From contig WRBH01000005.1 in NCBI GenBank assembly GCA_009784665.1, forward strand, positions 1 through 40,338: a stretch of 40,338 nucleotides of DNA. Direction: 5' to 3'. The position numbers and the translations under genes are program-made. Within the stretch, counting starts at the first letter, position 1. Each line of letters starts with the position of its first letter. The stretch is from Bacillota bacterium (GTDB lineage Bacteria; Bacillota; Clostridia; Christensenellales; UBA1242). The notes beneath the pieces were generated by a model that worked only from the letters and a program-made list of their open reading frames with translations, did no database searches and had not been told where the DNA came from. Positions 36,991 to 40,338 of the stretch are shown piece by piece.

Positions 36991-37020
36991 ATGATAGCAT
37001 CTCGTAATCGCTTAGGTCAA
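36991..37020 (-). promoter_or_regulatory. Candidate promoter for the tRNA-Arg/nuclease transcript
   Basis: TTGACC (37015-37020), N18, TATCAT (36991-36996), at the helicase 3' end. Confidence 0.5.
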
Positions 37021-40000
37021 GGACTTGGCAAGGGCTGCGGAAGATTTTTTAGCCGCTTTGTCAATACGATCAACAACGCGTTGGGGGTTTAGCCAATAGT
37101 CACGGCTCCAAACACGCATGATTGCCCAGCCGCGGCTCTCCATGAATGTGCTACGGAATACATCTCGTTCAATAACGCTTGGGCTGGATTTGAATGCAGC
37201 ATCATCCAGTTCGATTCCTACCAAGTATCTGTCAAGTTTTTTGTCATAGATGGCAAGTGACAGCTTGTAGTTGTTACTGCCCAGGTTCTCTTCGACCGTG
37301 TAGCCTAATTTTTCCAGACCCGTTTTTAATTCGCTTGCCACGCCCGTAGTTGCCCGTACCTGGACTTGGTCGGATGGTGGGCGGAAATCCTCCAGAATGG
37401 CTTGGACATCTTTTTGCTTGCCCGCAGAAACTGCACGGGCGTATTCAAGGTACTTCCTGAAAATCTTTGGACCTGCATTCTTCGTGTTTTCGACATTCAG
37501 TTCTTCTGGTTCTATACTTGTAATCACATAGATTTTCTTCTTGGCACGCGTTACGGCAACATTAAGACGGTTTTCCCCTCCCTCTGCGTTAAGAGGTCCA
37601 AAGTGGAGGCCGACTTTGCCACTCTCGTTTCTGGCGTATCCAATGCTGAAAATTATTATGTCTCGTTCGTCACCTTGAACATTCTCAAGATTTTTCACAA
37701 ACAGTCCAACATTTTCTCCATTTTCTTTCCTGCTTTTTTCCTTGCTGATTATCTCGCGGAATTTTTCGTCGACACGACATTCTTTATCAATTAGATCCTC
37801 GATATAACTTTCTTGTTCCGCGTTAAATGTGATTATCCCGATCGTTTCGTTATTTTTTCGTGTTCGAAAGATTTTTTTAAGCAACTTGATAACCTCAGCT
37901 GCTTCGACCCTGTTCTTCTTGTCAATCCAACGGCCATCGACCTTGATTCGTTCAATTGGCTTGTTATTAAGGTTTTTGGTCAGGTTTGGGGCTACCTGCA
38001 AGCGACAATCATAGAATGCGTAGTTGCTGAAAGTTATCAGTTCCTCGTGCTGGCTTCGGTAGTGATAATTTAGGTTAACACTGTTATAGCGACTGGTTGC
38101 TAGGTCAAGCAAACTCTCGACCTCCAGGGCGGCTTGGGTGTTTAAATCCGCCTCGTCAATATCCGAGCCCATATAACGACGCATGAACAGGGCGGTTGGG
38201 CGGAGCTGTTTAGCATCCCCTGCAACGGCGATGTGTTTGCTGCGGTAAATAGTCGGCAAGGTGTTTTCAATAAAGACCTGCGATGCCTCGTCAAATAGTA
38301 CGAGGTCAAACAACCCTTCCGTCAGTGGCATGATAGTTGAAACACTCTCGGGGGAGAGGAGCCAGCATGGGAAGAGGGTCAGCATTAATTCACCATATAT
38401 TTCCATTAATTTTCGTATAGCCCAATGATTTTTGTCTTTGTTGATTTGGTATAAGAAATTTTTGTTTTCGGGGCTGGAGTTGTATAATGAGATATACTTG
38501 TCCTTGAACATTTCAATACAAATCTTTCGAACAATTTGTGTTTGTTCGGATTTTAATGAGAGAATTCTATTTTTAATACTTTCGTATTCCATGATCTTGG
38601 CCAGCTTCCCTTTCTTGGCCTCTTCTGTTATAACAACTTCGTGATATGTTCGTGCCGAAACAATTTTTGAGACGGCATCGGTGAATTCTTTTTGGTTTTT
38701 TGTGGATTCATAACAGAAATCTAATATTCCCCTCTCGCTTGAAGAAAGCTCGTGCATATTAAGGTTTAATCCACGAATAAAGACATAATTATCAAGGGCG
38801 TTTTTAAGCATCTTTAGACTGGATGGGTTCTCGTTTATTAGTCCTTCCACCAGCATCGCAAAGCCCTGCTTGTCTAGGGTTGCCTCTAGGGGGGTGTAAT
38901 CCGCAACAAATTCCTTGATACCTTTTAGGGCGTTTTGAAAGTTCGTTGCGATTTCTTTATGCGATTTTTTTTCAAGCTTGCTGACCAATGCAATAACGGG
39001 TTTCAGATCGTGTCCCTCTAAAAAGAATGCCAGTAATTGTCTTGCATTTGGATACTTTGAAATGTCAAAGTGATTTGCATGTATTTTGGTCAATGCCTTG
39101 GTAACCAAGGACTTTGCAGCATTAATTGTGTTTACATCAAGGTCGCTGCGAATATGCGCGGCAAGGGGATTTTGTAATCGCAAAACTTGTTTTTTGTAGT
39201 ACAGGCCGTGCTTGTTTTTCTCGGTGATTATACGGACGATATTTTCAAGTTCACTAAACTTGAATGACATCATTTTTTTATTGGCCTGCAGTTGTTTATA
39301 TAAATTTCTATCAAAAGTACTTTGCCCAAATGAATGACTGCGGACATACATTTCCTGTAGCGATGGGCCAAACGGGGTAGAGTTAAACAGGATGTCGGAA
39401 ATGTCTTCCAGCAGGCCAACCTCTGCCTTGATAGACTGGCGTACTTCGCGGTACTTGGTCTCGTGTTCGCCGTTAGTTTTTGAGGGTTTGTCTATTAGGG
39501 CATGGTGGGCATTCTTGGTGCGGGCAAAAAAATCTGCTTTGCCTTTTTCAGGGTCGTTTATGTACATCGCACGCTCGTTCAAAATCCCCAGACGATTGTA
39601 CACGACATCGAGGGCTGCCTTTTTTTGTGATACTACAAGAACTCGCTTGTTTTTGCATAGTGCGTCTGTGATAATGTTGACGATGGTCTGACTCTTGCCC
39701 GTTCCTGGCGGGCCATAGATTACCATATTTCCTTTCTGGTTCAGCTTTTCAATCGCTTCCTCTTGTGAGAAGTCCAGCGAACTCATTGCGTACAGGTCAG
39801 TTGATGGTTTCTTGATTTTCTTGGCTTCTTTGCTTTCCAATAACTCCGATATTGCCTCGGTGGTTCGTTTGTTCTCCAGTGCCCTATAATCGTTGTATAT
39901 TGCATTGGCGAGGGGGAATCGCCCAATGATTGCATAATGTTTAACATCTATCGGGTCGCCTAACCATGGCTCTTTAACCTTGGAAAAGTTGTAAATTCCT

Positions 40001-40338
40001 TTTCGCTCTGGGTGTCCCATCTTGAATCTGAATTTTCTAAGGTATGCAATCACCGCATCAATATCGGAAAAGCCTGCCAAGTTATCAAACTCGGTAACGA
40101 GATCATCGATGTTTAATTTGTATCGTTGAGCATATGCCAACAGGAAAACTTTGTTTAGCTGAACGGGCTCATTATGCTTTTTCTCGATCGTGACAGTTGT
40201 TTCGTTTTCGATGTGTATCGTCGCAGGGAAGAGGAGTAATGGTGCTCGAACAATCATCTCGCGTCCGATACTGCCCTCGACAAAGGGGAAGCCGATGAAT
40301 AGTTCATATCTGCCTGTCTCGTGTGCGATTTCCTCGAT
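37012..40338 (-). CDS. DUF4011-type superfamily 1 helicase with Vsr-like (MTES_1575-type) C-terminus, 5' truncated by window
   Basis: GPPGTGKSQTI, LVLFDEASQV, GDAKQLRPT, NVQGDERDIIIFS, NRLNVAVTRAKK; C-terminal VGIELDDAAFKSS...RDVFRSTFMESRGWAIMRVWSRDYW. Reading frame stays open to the right edge (IEEIAHETGRYELFIGFPFVEGSIGRE). Confidence 0.85.
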   Translation of the reverse strand: MEEIAHETGRYELFIGFPFVEGSIGREMIVRAPLLLFPATIHIENETTVTIEKKHNEPVQLNKVFLLAYAQRYKLNIDDLVTEFDNLAGFSDIDAVIAYLRKFRFKMGHPERKGIYNFSKVKEPWLGDPIDVKHYAIIGRFPLANAIYNDYRALENKRTTEAISELLESKEAKKIKKPSTDLYAMSSLDFSQEEAIEKLNQKGNMVIYGPPGTGKSQTIVNIITDALCKNKRVLVVSQKKAALDVVYNRLGILNERAMYINDPEKGKADFFARTKNAHHALIDKPSKTNGEHETKYREVRQSIKAEVGLLEDISDILFNSTPFGPSLQEMYVRSHSFGQSTFDRNLYKQLQANKKMMSFKFSELENIVRIITEKNKHGLYYKKQVLRLQNPLAAHIRSDLDVNTINAAKSLVTKALTKIHANHFDISKYPNARQLLAFFLEGHDLKPVIALVSKLEKKSHKEIATNFQNALKGIKEFVADYTPLEATLDKQGFAMLVEGLINENPSSLKMLKNALDNYVFIRGLNLNMHELSSSERGILDFCYESTKNQKEFTDAVSKIVSARTYHEVVITEEAKKGKLAKIMEYESIKNRILSLKSEQTQIVRKICIEMFKDKYISLYNSSPENKNFLYQINKDKNHWAIRKLMEIYGELMLTLFPCWLLSPESVSTIMPLTEGLFDLVLFDEASQVFIENTLPTIYRSKHIAVAGDAKQLRPTALFMRRYMGSDIDEADLNTQAALEVESLLDLATSRYNSVNLNYHYRSQHEELITFSNYAFYDCRLQVAPNLTKNLNNKPIERIKVDGRWIDKKNRVEAAEVIKLLKKIFRTRKNNETIGIITFNAEQESYIEDLIDKECRVDEKFREIISKEKSRKENGENVGLFVKNLENVQGDERDIIIFSIGYARNESGKVGLHFGPLNAEGGENRLNVAVTRAKKKIYVITSIEPEELNVENTKNAGPKIFRKYLEYARAVSAGKQKDVQAILEDFRPPSDQVQVRATTGVASELKTGLEKLGYTVEENLGSNNYKLSLAIYDKKLDRYLVGIELDDAAFKSSPSVIERDVFRSTFMESRGWAIMRVWSRDYWLNPQRVVDRIDKAAKKSSAALAKSLT

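Noticed and set aside
1-40338. CRISPR array or tandem satellite
   Set aside because: No regularly spaced 20-40 bp repeats seen; only short phased repeats at 28050-28074.

Overview
This 40.3-kb window looks like the chromosome of a spore-forming, Clostridia-like Bacillota. Supporting markers are SpoIIR, Veg next to a SPOCS/LysM (SipL-type) protein, YtaF/MntP, and a DacF-type D-Ala-D-Ala carboxypeptidase. The taxonomic call is an inference. The left end carries a T4SS-like fragment: a VirB4 ATPase, preceded by a protein whose C-terminal module is repeated as a stand-alone 70-aa gene. After that come large exported proteins (zinc-PLC-like with a discoidin-like domain, DUF6273/FN3-like, beta-helix-like), an ABC exporter operon, tandem AbiEii-like nucleotidyltransferases, tRNA-Cys, an atypical radical SAM gene divergent from two unknown paralogs, a P1-peptidase/CoaB/CoaC operon, and Tex. 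The right end looks like a defence-type island on the minus strand: a DUF4011-type helicase with a Vsr-like C-terminus, tRNA-Arg(CCU), two PD-(D/E)XK-like nucleases, two unlisted 30-aa ORFs, and CutA. The strongest unexpected signals are: (1) about 15 genes with a consensus -35/-10 and a start codon only 5-6 nt (once 4-6, once 9) after the -10, predicting leaderless mRNAs, while operon-internal genes keep AGGAGG-type sites; (2) a nuclease ORF whose ATG lies 2 nt after the encoded CCA of tRNA-Arg, so tRNA 3' processing could create a leaderless mRNA; (3) an unassigned GC-rich, pseudoknot-capable candidate ncRNA at about 14280-14622; (4) terminator hairpins overlapping the next gene's promoter or start codon; (5) a radical SAM protein with CX8CX2C beside a tandem-duplicated unknown family; (6) five of five convergent gene pairs that abut or overlap. 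All calls come from reading sequence motifs; no database search was run.
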